A stretch of DNA of 64,000 nt from Nostoc sp. MS1 (lineage in GTDB: Bacteria > Cyanobacteriota > Cyanobacteriia > Cyanobacteriales > Nostocaceae), in assembly GCF_019976755.1 (NCBI RefSeq), contig NZ_AP023441.1, positions 682,001-746,000 on the forward strand, given 5' to 3'. The notes under the pieces are model-generated. The model was not told where the DNA came from and ran no database searches. It saw nothing but the letters and a program-made list of their open reading frames with translations. Positions 43,697 to 53,159 of this stretch are shown piece after piece. Positions within the stretch are counted from its first letter, which is position 1. Each line of letters begins with the position of its first letter. Both the position numbers and the translations under genes were made by a program.

Positions 43697-46333
43697 CTAG
43701 TTACTATTTGTAAATCTAATTATTTTTAGCGATTCGATTCCTCTATCATCAACTATTTTCACGGCAACACGTTGATATGTGCCTATCTCAAAAGGTAATG
43801 AAATAGTTCCTCGATATGACTCAATTAAATCTTCATCAATCTCGGCTTTAAGATTCCTAGCAAGACGTGACCAGCCATCTTTCTCTCCTGCCATTGGAAA
43901 GAAAACCTGACTAGGAAAAACACTTCTGCCGTCATAATCAGTATCAAGCATCCACATGGCAATTTTTTCGACATTACCAGATTCAATATTTCCAGTTCTG
44001 GTATTGTAGTAATCGAAGCCATGAATTTCTACTTCCCATTTACCTGTATCTTCTCCTCGATGAATACGACGAAGTGCAACATCGGGTTGACCAATTAGCC
44101 AAAAACTCTCGTTACTAGCACGTTTTTTCTTTAGGTCTTGTGTTAGTAAATCCGCGTTCATTTGTACCTTGAGCAGAGTGACACCAGACCAGTCAGTTTC
44201 ATCAATTTCTTTTGCAGCTTCGGGGTCAAATTGAAAGGCAGCAAAAATAACTAACTTGGGTTTGGGACGCAGAGTTTCCGCTTCTTGAAGTGCCATTTCT
44301 ACTTGGCGTTGATCTAGAGGAGCAAATTCTGGGCCAAATGAAATTACAGCACGCATAGGTTTCTCTTCACTACTACTGATGCTTTGGGATGTATTATCTT
44401 CTTGATAAATAGGTTTAGTTTCAGCATCAGCATGGAGCCAGCGCTTACCTGAGAAAGGCTCTACAGTTGAAAAGAAAATATATTGACCGTTTTTGCCTCG
44501 AATTCCAGTTTTTAATAGCTCATCTCGCCATTCTGCCTGTCTTATGGTTTCCCCAGAACGAGCAATAGATTGATCGGCAATTGGAGTATCGGCTAACCCT
44601 TCAATATCATCCAGGGGTTTAACAGTTGGTGCAGGAACAGACTCAACTGTAAATAAACCTGTAATTCTTACTTTTGATTTATCTACTAGAGGTTGGTCGT
44701 AAAGAGTTACTTTGGCAGCGTGTTTTTGAATCACTTCCTCAATTTCTTTCCTTGCCATTTCTTCTTTGATTTCTGGGTTGTTGGCAATGGATTTCAGCGT
44801 AATACGTGATACTGTTTTATATTTAAAATCTTCGCCTGAACCTTCTTTGATATCCGCTAATTCATAATAATCAAAAATTCCAGTCATCAACCTTTGTTTT
44901 GCAAGAGTAATAGATACACGAGAAGTATCGCAAGTAATCCAACGTCTTCCCCAGCGTTCTGCAACATATGCTGTAGTACCGCTACCACAGGTTGGATCTA
45001 ATACCAAGTCTCCTGGATCAGTTGTCATCAAAAGACAACGTTCTATTGCTCTATAATCAGTCTGTAAAACATAAATTCTCTGTTCGCCAAATCCACCTGG
45101 TCTTAAATCTAACCAAGTACTATTTAAAGTTTTGTATGGAAATTCATCATGATAGACTTTCCATCTTAGTGATTTCCCAATAGGATGTAATCTTCCAGCA
45201 GCCGCTAAACGATTTAAACCTGTGATATTGGTTTGCCAGCCATATCTTGCAGGTGGCTCATACTCAACATTATTAAAAGTGTATTTAAATGAATTATCGC
45301 TGCCACGTCTTTGAGAAAATGTTGGCCATAGTCTACAAATACGACCTTTTGGTAATTCTTGTTTCCCCGTTTTTTGTGCTAAAGAAAGGTCAATAAGTTC
45401 TCCATTTTCTGTCTCAACGCAAATATATCGCTCGTTGGGATTTTCTATAGCCTCACTTTCTGTAAATAATTCTTTATACTTTACCTTGCTGATATCTTTT
45501 GCATACCATAGCAAGAAATCATTGACACCTGGCAATAATTTAGATGACTGATTGCTTGCTTTCATCAAAACAATTTCCATACAAAAGTTATCACTGCCAA
45601 ATACTTCATCCATTAAGCACCTAACTCGATGGACATTTGTATCACCTATTTGCACAAAAATAGAACCTTCTTCAAGAAGTAAATCCTTTGCCAGTAATAA
45701 ACGATCGCGTAAATAAGTTAAATAAGAATGAATGTTGAACTCCCAAGTATCTCTAAATGCTTTGATAGTCTCTGGTTCTTGGGTTAGATCCTCATCATTG
45801 CCATCTTTTACGTCTCGTTTATTTACAAATGGTTGAAAATTTGAATTATATTGACTTCCATAGGGCGGGTCGATATAAATCATTTGCACCTGCCCTGCCA
45901 TGCCTTCCTTTTCTAATAGTGAATTCATCACTAAAAGGGAGTCTCCAGCAATTAAGCGGTTTGTCCAGTTATGTTTGTGTTTATAAAACTCAATAGCTTG
46001 TCGAATTGGTAGATTTTCTTCTGGGGTTTGAAATAAGGACAGTTGTTTAACCTTTTCATCCTTGCGCTTTCGCACTGCTTCAATAATCGTGCGTGGGTCT
46101 ATACGTTCATGGACGTGCAGCGAAACTGTAGGCACTTCAAAACTAGTATGCTCTGCTTTCCCAGCCCAATCTAGCTGAGGATCAATGTGAGGATCGTAGG
46201 CATACTTTTTAGCACTCTCTTCTGGGTCAGTGTCTGGGTTCACTAGCCCAACTGGGGGATTATTTGCTCGTTCCTTATTTTCGTGCTTATATTGCTCAAT
46301 TTCTCTCTGCTCTGATTTCCTCTGCCTTGCCAT
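43697..46333 (-). CDS. Mod-type site-specific DNA (adenine-N6) methyltransferase
   Basis: 878 residues, start ATG 46333 with AAGGA 9 nt upstream. Beta-class order: catalytic motif IV DPPYGS (155-158) precedes the SAM motif DPTCGSGTTAYVAERW (about 447). The basic N-terminus with ERANNPPVGL, YDPHIDPQLDWAGKAEHTS and the long C-terminal part fit the methyltransferase partner of BPTD_3080-type restriction enzymes. It should methylate adenine in a specific site and protect host DNA. It is the promoter-proximal gene of a four-gene operon that ends with the Res subunit. No HIP1 site occurs in its 2.6 kb, unlike the chromosome around. Confidence 0.9.
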   Translation of the reverse strand: MARQRKSEQREIEQYKHENKERANNPPVGLVNPDTDPEESAKKYAYDPHIDPQLDWAGKAEHTSFEVPTVSLHVHERIDPRTIIEAVRKRKDEKVKQLSLFQTPEENLPIRQAIEFYKHKHNWTNRLIAGDSLLVMNSLLEKEGMAGQVQMIYIDPPYGSQYNSNFQPFVNKRDVKDGNDEDLTQEPETIKAFRDTWEFNIHSYLTYLRDRLLLAKDLLLEEGSIFVQIGDTNVHRVRCLMDEVFGSDNFCMEIVLMKASNQSSKLLPGVNDFLLWYAKDISKVKYKELFTESEAIENPNERYICVETENGELIDLSLAQKTGKQELPKGRICRLWPTFSQRRGSDNSFKYTFNNVEYEPPARYGWQTNITGLNRLAAAGRLHPIGKSLRWKVYHDEFPYKTLNSTWLDLRPGGFGEQRIYVLQTDYRAIERCLLMTTDPGDLVLDPTCGSGTTAYVAERWGRRWITCDTSRVSITLAKQRLMTGIFDYYELADIKEGSGEDFKYKTVSRITLKSIANNPEIKEEMARKEIEEVIQKHAAKVTLYDQPLVDKSKVRITGLFTVESVPAPTVKPLDDIEGLADTPIADQSIARSGETIRQAEWRDELLKTGIRGKNGQYIFFSTVEPFSGKRWLHADAETKPIYQEDNTSQSISSSEEKPMRAVISFGPEFAPLDQRQVEMALQEAETLRPKPKLVIFAAFQFDPEAAKEIDETDWSGVTLLKVQMNADLLTQDLKKKRASNESFWLIGQPDVALRRIHRGEDTGKWEVEIHGFDYYNTRTGNIESGNVEKIAMWMLDTDYDGRSVFPSQVFFPMAGEKDGWSRLARNLKAEIDEDLIESYRGTISLPFEIGTYQRVAVKIVDDRGIESLKIIRFTNSN

Positions 46334-46837
46334 ATCGATTTCCTTGCCTCAGAGCTTCTAATTTACAATTTAATTGCCTTGTTATACCAGTTCTTTAAAA
46401 TTTTTACGATTTAACTTTTCTATTAGTTTACTGTGTTAATGAATTTTTCCAACCAAATGCGTATTATGGGTGCATATTACGACTATTGCTATTTCTAACA
46501 AATCAGTTTCCAAGTAATGAAATCATAAGAACTTTACTTGTATTGCTGATTATAGTTATAAATATCCTTCTTTCTGTTAATACCTAAGTTAGCTAAGTTT
46601 ACAACCTGTAATTTTAAAACCTTATGATTAGTGCAACGCGACAGGAGGTAAGTGTAAATTTCTGATGTATAAGATTAATTTAATTAAATTAATAACTAAA
46701 AGTAAAACGACAAATATCTTTTTACAATATTTCTGCCAACTTTAAAAAATTGCAGTCCAAATATTGCCGATTTACAATTGAAGCATAAGATTTCCTTTAA
46801 AAAGTTTGATACTTTTAGACACACAATAAGTAATAAA
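46334..46837. other. Intergenic region between tRNA-Ala and restriction operon
   Basis: AT-rich spacer of about 500 bp that must hold the promoter of the restriction operon. I searched by eye for a repeated copy of the tRNA 3' end or other attachment site and found none. Nothing else recognised. Confidence 0.5.
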
Positions 46838-46910
46838 TGGAGTTAAGCGGATTCGAACCGCTGACCCCTTCAATGCCATTGAAGTGCTCTACCAACTGAG
46901 CTATAACCCC
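46838..46910 (-). tRNA. tRNA-Ala (GGC anticodon)
   Basis: Cloverleaf on the minus strand: acceptor GGGGTTA with TAACTCC (one G-T pair), D arm GCTCAGTTGGTAGAGC, anticodon stem CTTCA/TGAAG with loop ATGGCAT giving anticodon GGC, T arm with GGTTCGAATCC. The discriminator base is A and CCA is not encoded. It is 73 nt long, without a variable-arm insertion. Confidence 0.97.
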
Positions 46911-47001
46911 TTACAGTCCGTCATCTATACTAATTTATATTTTATATTTTGTCAAGTTACCTCGACATGATTAAATCATAATAGTCATTTATGGCTACGG
47001 T

Positions 47002-47193
47002 TTACCTGACTTGTAACAGATAGCTCATACAATGACCCATCAAAAAATAAACGACTAGCATAGCCGCAGCAGCAAGCGCAACTAATGTCCCTGCCAACAT
47101 GAGAGAAAATTCTTTGTTGGCTACTGCCTTCTCCATCAGGTGCAGCGACCAAGCCACGAGTGCTACATCAAATAATAATATAGGTATCAACAT
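47002..47193 (-). CDS. Small membrane protein of unknown function
   Basis: 63 residues, almost entirely hydrophobic: one helix IPILLFDVALVAWSLHLME and a second of LAGTLVALAAAAMLVVYFLM, joined by AVANKEFSLM, ending HCMSYLLQVR. It is a two-helix small protein with good hydrophobic pattern, which speaks for real coding. Located between tRNA-Ala and hisF on the same strand. No family known to me; no operon evidence. Confidence 0.6.
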   Translation of the reverse strand: MLIPILLFDVALVAWSLHLMEKAVANKEFSLMLAGTLVALAAAAMLVVYFLMGHCMSYLLQVR

Positions 47194-47298
47194 GTTTTTT
47201 AATATTTATTCATACTTATAAATCAATCTTAACATCCTTTTAGAGAACTGTATCTAACCTTAGATAGATGTGGTCTTATTTCAATAATGTCTTCAGAA

Positions 47299-48072
47299 TT
47301 AGGCAAACAAGCGGACGGGAACTTGACGATCGCGCAAATAATTCTTGATTTCTTCTACGCTGAGTTGCCCGTAATGTAGAAGTGAAGCCAATAAAGCCGC
47401 TTCTGCTTTCCCCTCGGTTAATGCGGTATATATATGTTCACAGTTACCAGCACCACCGGAAGCAATAACTGGTATTTCTACAGACTCAGCAATTGCCCTT
47501 GTTAACTCAATATCATAACCAGCTTGCGTACCATCCGCATCCATACTGGTTACTAATAACTCCCCTGCACCACGTTTTGCGACTTCCTTAGCCCATGATA
47601 AGGCATCCAAGCCCGTATTTTCCCTACCCCCTCGCACGTAAACATCCCAACCAGGATTATTAGGATCGAGCCTTCGTCTAGCATCAATTGCCACAACTAT
47701 GCACTGATTACCAAAGCGATCGCTTGCTCGATCAATTAAGTCTGGGTCACGTACAGCCGCAGAGTTAATACTAACCTTATCAGCCCCGGCGCGTAACAAA
47801 GCTTTAACATTTTCTAAGGATTGAATCCCACCGCCTACAGTCAGGGGAATAAACACTTGTTCAGCTGTGCGGTAAACCACATCGATGATAGTATCCCGGT
47901 CTTCATGAGTAGCTGTAATATCAAGAAACACTAACTCATCCGCCCCAGCTTCGTTGTAAACCTTCGCCAGTTCTACGGGATCACCGGCATCCTTGAGGTT
48001 AACAAAGTTAACTCCTTTAACAACCCGTCCCGCCTTAACATCTAAACAAGGTAAGATTCTTTTAGATAACAT
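47299..48072 (-). CDS. hisF: Imidazole glycerol phosphate synthase subunit HisF
   Basis: 257-residue TIM barrel cyclase of histidine biosynthesis, working with the glutaminase HisH to convert PRFAR to IGP and AICAR. Catalytic Asp11 in CLDVKAGRVVKG and Asp130 in VVAIDARR are present. Phosphate-binding loops VGGGIQS and ASGGAGN are intact. Length is standard. HisH is not adjacent; cyanobacterial his genes are scattered. It is divergent from ruvB with a 150-bp promoter region. Confidence 0.97.
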   Translation of the reverse strand: MLSKRILPCLDVKAGRVVKGVNFVNLKDAGDPVELAKVYNEAGADELVFLDITATHEDRDTIIDVVYRTAEQVFIPLTVGGGIQSLENVKALLRAGADKVSINSAAVRDPDLIDRASDRFGNQCIVVAIDARRRLDPNNPGWDVYVRGGRENTGLDALSWAKEVAKRGAGELLVTSMDADGTQAGYDIELTRAIAESVEIPVIASGGAGNCEHIYTALTEGKAEAALLASLLHYGQLSVEEIKNYLRDRQVPVRLFA

Positions 48073-48226
48073 AATTATTTTTTTACGTTTGAGTAATTGT
48101 CCGAAACCTAAATTTTAAATTGACGTGTGTATTTCCTCACCAAAATCTTCGCCCCAGTTTCTACTAGCACTAATACGGCGGGCATTGAGCGTAAACAGTT
48201 CTAAACTTAAAGTTGCAAGCTAAATT

Positions 48227-49327
48227 ATGGCGATAATCTCCTCAAAAAAACAGCCTCCAGAACCAAACGGACAACCAAACAAACGCCGGGAGTCAGCACC
48301 AGCAGCCTCCAAAGAAAATATTTTGCAGCCAGAAGCGGCTATTGATGAACAGGATAAGCAAGAAGAAAGCATTCGTCCCCAGAAATTTGCCGACTACATC
48401 GGGCAGAAAGACCTCAAAGATGTACTGGACATAGCCATCAAAGCAGCCAAGTCCCGTGGTGAAGTTTTGGATCACTTGCTACTGTACGGCCCGCCAGGAT
48501 TGGGTAAAACAACAATGGCAATGATATTAGCTTCGGAGATGGGAGTCAATTACAAAATCACCAGTGCGCCAGCTTTAGAACGTCCAAGGGATATTGTGGG
48601 GTTATTAGTGAACTTAAAACCCGGTGATATTCTATTTATTGATGAAATCCATAGACTATCGCGGATGACAGAAGAAATTCTTTATCCGGCAATGGAAGAC
48701 TATCGCTTAGATATTACTGTAGGTAAAGGTTCTAGCGCCCGGATTCGCAGTATACCCTTGTCCAAGTTTACCTTAGTGGGGGCTACAACCCGTGTCGGTG
48801 CATTGACCTCACCATTGCGCGATCGCTTCGGCTTAATTCAAAAACTCCGCTTCTACGAAGTTGACGAACTCAGTAAAATAGTCCTACGTAGCGCCAAACT
48901 ACTGCAAACCAACGTCAGCGAAGATGGTGCAGTAGAAATCGCCCGGCGATCGCGGGGAACACCACGGATTGCCAATCGGTTACTTAAGCGTGTCCGTGAT
49001 TATGCCCAAGTCAAATTATGTCCAGAAATTACCCAACCCATCGCCGCCGAAGCATTACAGTTATTTCAAGTAGATCCCTGCGGCTTAGATTGGACAGACC
49101 GCCGTATGTTAAGTGTAATTATTGAACAATTTAACGGCGGCCCCGTAGGCTTAGAAACCATAGCCGCCGCCACAGGTGAAGATACTCAAACCATTGAGGA
49201 AGTATACGAACCCTATCTTATGCAAATCGGCTACCTCAGTAGAACCCCACGCGGCCGCATAGCGACGAAAGCCGCATACAAACATATGGGTTTTACACCA
49301 CCTAATGAACAGTTATCTTTACTGTAG
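48227..49327 (+). CDS. ruvB: Holliday junction branch-migration helicase RuvB
   Basis: 366-residue AAA+ motor. Walker A GPPGLGKTT, Walker B ILFIDEIHRL, sensor LVGATTRVG, arginine-finger region LRDRFGLI and C-terminal winged-helix with RTPRGR are all present. An N-terminal extension of about 45 hydrophilic residues precedes the usual start and is common in cyanobacteria. RuvB drives branch migration with RuvA, and RuvA is not here. A heptamer array starts right at its stop codon. Confidence 0.97.
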   Translation: MAIISSKKQPPEPNGQPNKRRESAPAASKENILQPEAAIDEQDKQEESIRPQKFADYIGQKDLKDVLDIAIKAAKSRGEVLDHLLLYGPPGLGKTTMAMILASEMGVNYKITSAPALERPRDIVGLLVNLKPGDILFIDEIHRLSRMTEEILYPAMEDYRLDITVGKGSSARIRSIPLSKFTLVGATTRVGALTSPLRDRFGLIQKLRFYEVDELSKIVLRSAKLLQTNVSEDGAVEIARRSRGTPRIANRLLKRVRDYAQVKLCPEITQPIAAEALQLFQVDPCGLDWTDRRMLSVIIEQFNGGPVGLETIAAATGEDTQTIEEVYEPYLMQIGYLSRTPRGRIATKAAYKHMGFTPPNEQLSLL

Positions 49328-49432
49328 TCATTAGTCATTAGTCAAAAGGCAGGAGGCAGAAGACAGTTGTTTTTTCTCTTCTGCTTCCTTCTCTCCCACA
49401 ACTCTCCACTCCCCATTCACTACTCCCTAATA
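49328..49432. repeat. STRR block with TTAGTCA and CT-rich units
   Basis: Repeats start at the ruvB stop (TAGTCATTAGTCATTAGTC), pass an AGGCAGGAGGCAGAAG stretch, and end with CCACAACTCTCCACTCCCC-type units just before the TPR gene start. The longer reading frame from 49367 merely translates this repeat DNA. Confidence 0.75.
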
Positions 49433-50239
49433 ATGATGAAGTTAATTAGTGTTGTTCTGTGTTTGTTACTTGTATTTGGCTGGGTTAAACCAGTCATGGC
49501 ACAATCTCAACAACCCTTGATTACTCAGGAACAAATAGAACAAGGTGAGGAATGGAAAAATCAAGCATTCGCCGCTACAAATAAGGGTGATTTTGTCACT
49601 GCGGAACAATATTGGACAAAAATTATTGACAATTTCCCGACAAATCCTGGTGCTTGGAGTAACCGGGGTAATTCACGAGTGAGTCAGAATAAGCTACAAG
49701 CTGCACTCACAGATTACAACAAAGCCATAGAACTAGCGCCGAATGTCACTGATCCTTTTTTGAATCGTGGTACAGCTTTGGAAGGTTTGGGAAAATGGGA
49801 AGAAGCGATCGCCGATTATAATCATGTGTTAGAACTCGACCCTAATGATGCAATGGCTTATAACAATCGGGGAAATGCCAAAGCTGGTTTAGGAAAATGG
49901 GAAGATGCGATCACTGATTATAAAAAATCTTTTGAAATAGCGCCTAACTTTGCCTTTGCCCGTGCTAATTATGCCATTGCTCTGTATGAAATTGGGCAAA
50001 AAGACGAGGCAATTCATGAAATGCGGAATATTCTTCGCAAATACCCCAGTTTTGCTGATGTACGTGCTGCTTTGACAGCTGCTTATTGGGTGAATGGACA
50101 ACAAGGGGAAGCAGAAAGTAATTGGGTTGCGGCTTATGGTTTGGATAGTCGCTATAAGGATATGAACTGGGTGAAAAATGTGCGTCGCTGGCCTCCGAGT
50201 CTGGTGGCTGCTTTGGATAGGTTTTTGCGGTTGGAATGA
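49433..50239 (+). CDS. Exported TPR-repeat protein
   Basis: 268 residues from ATG 49433. Signal peptide MMKLISVVLCLLLVFGWVKP ending VMAQ. The mature part has four TPRs: AWSNRGNSRVSQNKLQAALT, PFLNRGTALEGLGKWEEAIA, AYNNRGNAKAGLGKWEDAIT and a fourth ARANYAIALYEIGQKDEAIH. It is likely a lumenal or periplasmic protein contact module similar to plastid-lumen TPR proteins. The C-terminus has VRRWPPSLVAALDRF. One HIP1 site in frame. No operon partner. Confidence 0.85.
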   Translation: MMKLISVVLCLLLVFGWVKPVMAQSQQPLITQEQIEQGEEWKNQAFAATNKGDFVTAEQYWTKIIDNFPTNPGAWSNRGNSRVSQNKLQAALTDYNKAIELAPNVTDPFLNRGTALEGLGKWEEAIADYNHVLELDPNDAMAYNNRGNAKAGLGKWEDAITDYKKSFEIAPNFAFARANYAIALYEIGQKDEAIHEMRNILRKYPSFADVRAALTAAYWVNGQQGEAESNWVAAYGLDSRYKDMNWVKNVRRWPPSLVAALDRFLRLE

Positions 50240-50555
50240 GAGTAGAGTTTGAACCACAGAGACACAGAGGAACAGAGGGTTTAAAGGATTAGTCTTTGGA
50301 TTCCTTGTTTGATGAGAGAGACGTTGAAGTTATTGGTCATTAGTCAACTGCATAAGTTGAAACGCCTTGCTTGTATTCATGACTGAACAAAAAATTCCTC
50401 TGATTAAAGATTATGAAATCTGATTGAGCCTAGACTTTTATCTTTTAACTTCTCGTTTGGTGTTGTGGTTCTACAGCAGTTAGCGGATTAAAAAGCAACA
50501 GCCTTTTAGCCTGTTACCTGCTATGTAAACCACAATTTGAGCGCATGAGTTCAAA
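50240..50555. other. Intergenic region upstream of the three-gene CHAT module
   Basis: 316 bp holding a common ACCACAGAGACACAGAGG dispersed stretch (about 50253-50270), a short TTAGTCA remnant, and an AT-rich part. It presumably carries the promoter of the module; no clear -10/-35 pair was chosen. Confidence 0.5.
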
Positions 50556-52073
50556 ATGCTGACATTTAGTTATTTAATGCAAGTATGTGACTCAAAATTT
50601 CAGCAAATGCGAGGCGAAGCAGTAACTATGAATGCTGCATCAATGTCAAGGTATTGGACGATTTGGCGAATCAATCTTGCTAACCCGCAGGTAGGATATA
50701 AACTGTTCGACTTGTCTTTAGCGCGAGATTTTTTTCAGCAACTAGTTAATCATCGCCCAAATGATGATATCCAATGTACTTTGCTAGGTGATTTCTACGC
50801 TCATCATCCGACTGGAGGGGATGTAATTCATCGTGGTTTGGCTGGTTTGTGTTTACGGTGTTATGTTTCCTACCCTATCGTTAAAGCCTGTCAAAAAATT
50901 GATAGCCTTTTCAGTGGGGAAAAATCATTCAGTTATCAAGATTTATTAAGCTGTGTGCTGGATGATGACGGTAACAAGTTAGTGATTTTGGATAGCGATC
51001 GCAAAATTCAATTAGTATTAGATGAACGTGGAGTTCCACAAATCACAACTTATAAGTTGTTTACGGTGGAAATTTTACGTAAATTTAAGCATGACTCGCA
51101 GTTAAGCATGAGCCTAGATAATTGGGCATATTTGCAAACAAAACAAAACCCAGAACTGAGGAAATTTTTATCAGAATTTGGTTTTCAATCTCATAGTGAT
51201 TGGTCATTATTAAATAGGGTCAGAGCTAAACAGCTAGAACGCACAACCGTGCGATCGCGCCAATTAATTGCCGCATTTCATGCAGTTTATCGGCGAGATA
51301 GACGGGAGAGAAAACAGATAGAAATGGGTAAATGTCCAGACCCTACTAATGCTCAGTTGCAGGAAATGATATCTTGCTTACAACAAGAAAATATTATTTT
51401 CAATACTACAGATGAGTTAAAAACTGAACTGAAACAAGTAGCCAGCCAACTACGACAATATGATATTTGGAGTTGTCGAGAACCTTTAGAAATTCCAGAC
51501 TATGATACTGGTGTATACACCTTAAGAAAAGATTTACCTACAGTTTCTTACGATGAATCGAATTTAGAACAACAAGAAGTTCTAGAATTTTTACATCAAC
51601 AATTCCAAGTGATTGTATCTGAGGCGATCAGTCAAGAAATTATTAATACAATTACTAAATTACAAAATAGTAAAAGTTATGCTCCCTTTGCTCAGAAATA
51701 TCTGTCTGGGTTACAACTATATTATTGTGATTATAAATCCTTGAAAGAAATTGCCCCACTTTTAGGGATGACAAGCTGGGATCAAACACGACGCATCTTA
51801 AATCCCGGCGAACTGTTGAATAAGGTACGTGCATTAACAGTGCAGAAGCTACTTGATATTATCTTACAAAAAGCCCATGCTAAAGGTTTAACCACAATTC
51901 CCCCTGAACCTGAATATCTTAAAACCTTGGTTGAGGAAATTGAAAATTTTGTTGATGTAGAAGTTTTTATTGAAGCAGGAGAAGAAATTAGAGCAGGAAA
52001 AAACCGTTCTTTAAATAGCTTGTATGCTCAAAAACTCCGGTGTTATTTGTCAAGCCTATTAATTGCTAGCTAG
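50556..52073 (+). CDS. Hypothetical protein with C-terminal sigma-region-4-like HTH
   Basis: 505 residues (internal ATGs at 50577, 50607 and 50628 are alternative starts). The N-terminal 330 residues are unrecognised. Residues about 373-440 (KYLSGLQLYYCDYKSLKEIA, LLGMTSWDQTRRILNPGELL) have the look of a sigma-region-4/HTH unit: helix - LxLYYxxxxSLKEIAxLLGMTSxxxxRRxLNPGEL. I infer DNA or RNA polymerase binding, perhaps a regulatory role. It is the first gene of a same-strand module: DUF1822 gene 39 bp downstream, then the CHAT gene. Similar trios are, as I recall, recurrent in cyanobacteria. Not verified by search. Confidence 0.7.
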   Translation: MLTFSYLMQVCDSKFQQMRGEAVTMNAASMSRYWTIWRINLANPQVGYKLFDLSLARDFFQQLVNHRPNDDIQCTLLGDFYAHHPTGGDVIHRGLAGLCLRCYVSYPIVKACQKIDSLFSGEKSFSYQDLLSCVLDDDGNKLVILDSDRKIQLVLDERGVPQITTYKLFTVEILRKFKHDSQLSMSLDNWAYLQTKQNPELRKFLSEFGFQSHSDWSLLNRVRAKQLERTTVRSRQLIAAFHAVYRRDRRERKQIEMGKCPDPTNAQLQEMISCLQQENIIFNTTDELKTELKQVASQLRQYDIWSCREPLEIPDYDTGVYTLRKDLPTVSYDESNLEQQEVLEFLHQQFQVIVSEAISQEIINTITKLQNSKSYAPFAQKYLSGLQLYYCDYKSLKEIAPLLGMTSWDQTRRILNPGELLNKVRALTVQKLLDIILQKAHAKGLTTIPPEPEYLKTLVEEIENFVDVEVFIEAGEEIRAGKNRSLNSLYAQKLRCYLSSLLIAS

Positions 52074-52112
52074 CAAACTTAACATATTTCAGTGATTGTG
52101 AGGATGAAACTA

Positions 52113-53159
52113 ATGATGACAACCCATGAAAGTTCAAACAACTTAAGATTTTTATTACCGGAATTAATCTGGTTAGAATCAGAACACTTTGACGTAGCCA
52201 GAAACCTGAGTCAGCAGGTAATAGGTGAATTTCAACAGTGGCAAGCTTACCTTAATGTACTAGCAACATTAGGATTTTCTCAATGGCTGCATCAACATCT
52301 ACCAGAGCAAAATATTCATCAAGATAATCAAATTATTGATAATTTTAATCATCTTCAATTGGGCGAGTTTAAGTTTTATTTAATTGTCACAGAACATCTA
52401 CTAGATGAATTAGTGATTATCCCTGAAGATAGGATTATTAAACCGAGTTCAGTTGCTCATATATATGTAATTATCGAAGTTTTAGAAGAACAAGCGGGAA
52501 TAATTATTAGAGGTATTCTTCGTTACGACCAGCTGATCAGTTATCGAGATAGGATGAATTTGCCACCCAGGAATAGTTGTTATCAAATTCCCCTAGTAGA
52601 ATTTGACACAGAACCTAATCATATTTTATTCTACTGTCGTTTTTTGTCCGCTCAAATGATTCCTTTGCCGCAAACTGAAACTATCAACAACACAGAAAAT
52701 TTGCCACAATTATTAGCTAACGCTAAAACTAAATTAAGCCAATGGCTACAAGGCATTTTCCCAGATGAGTGGCAGTTAATTGATACACTAATTAATCCTG
52801 AAGTTAATTTAGCTTTGAGTACCAGAACTAACGTCGAGACTATCAAGCGAGGTAAAATTCTTAATTTAGGAATGCAACTCGGTAGCTATCCTGTGGTTAT
52901 GTTAGTTAATATTCAAGCACAACCGGAAGAAAAACTACGTGTATCAATTCAGTTACATCCAACAGCCGGGGCAAAATTTTTAAGACCTAACCTCAAACTA
53001 ACTTTATTATCAAAAGCAGGAAAATTGCTATGTGAAGTGACATCCAGAAGTCACGACAGTTATATCCAGCTAAATCCTTTTCATGGAGATAAAGGAAAAC
53101 AGTTTAGCGTTGAAGTTAGTTTAGATATTATCAAAATCAGAGAATCTTTTGAATTATAG
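52113..53159 (+). CDS. DUF1822 family protein
   Basis: 348 residues from ATG 52113, favoured by GAGGA at 52100-52104 eight nt upstream over GTG 52092. Typical DUF1822 features: LLPELIWLESEHFDVARNLS near the start, then QWQAYLNVLATLGFSQWL, and a C-terminal GKILNLGMQLGSYPVVMLVN. The family is cyanobacterial and of unknown function. In this locus it lies between the HTH-like gene and the CHAT protein gene; I infer a linker or adaptor role between regulator and effector. No HIP1 in its 1 kb. Confidence 0.82.
   Translation: MMTTHESSNNLRFLLPELIWLESEHFDVARNLSQQVIGEFQQWQAYLNVLATLGFSQWLHQHLPEQNIHQDNQIIDNFNHLQLGEFKFYLIVTEHLLDELVIIPEDRIIKPSSVAHIYVIIEVLEEQAGIIIRGILRYDQLISYRDRMNLPPRNSCYQIPLVEFDTEPNHILFYCRFLSAQMIPLPQTETINNTENLPQLLANAKTKLSQWLQGIFPDEWQLIDTLINPEVNLALSTRTNVETIKRGKILNLGMQLGSYPVVMLVNIQAQPEEKLRVSIQLHPTAGAKFLRPNLKLTLLSKAGKLLCEVTSRSHDSYIQLNPFHGDKGKQFSVEVSLDIIKIRESFEL

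Noticed and set aside
46663..46740. Short open frame after GGAGG at about 46643
   Set aside because: Spacer of about 17 nt is too long and the peptide is Lys/Ile/Asn-rich as expected from AT-rich non-coding DNA.
46334..46910. tRNA-Ala as integration site with att repeats
   Set aside because: I found no second copy of the tRNA 3' end near 38755-38945 and no integrase gene, so integration at the tRNA is not supported.
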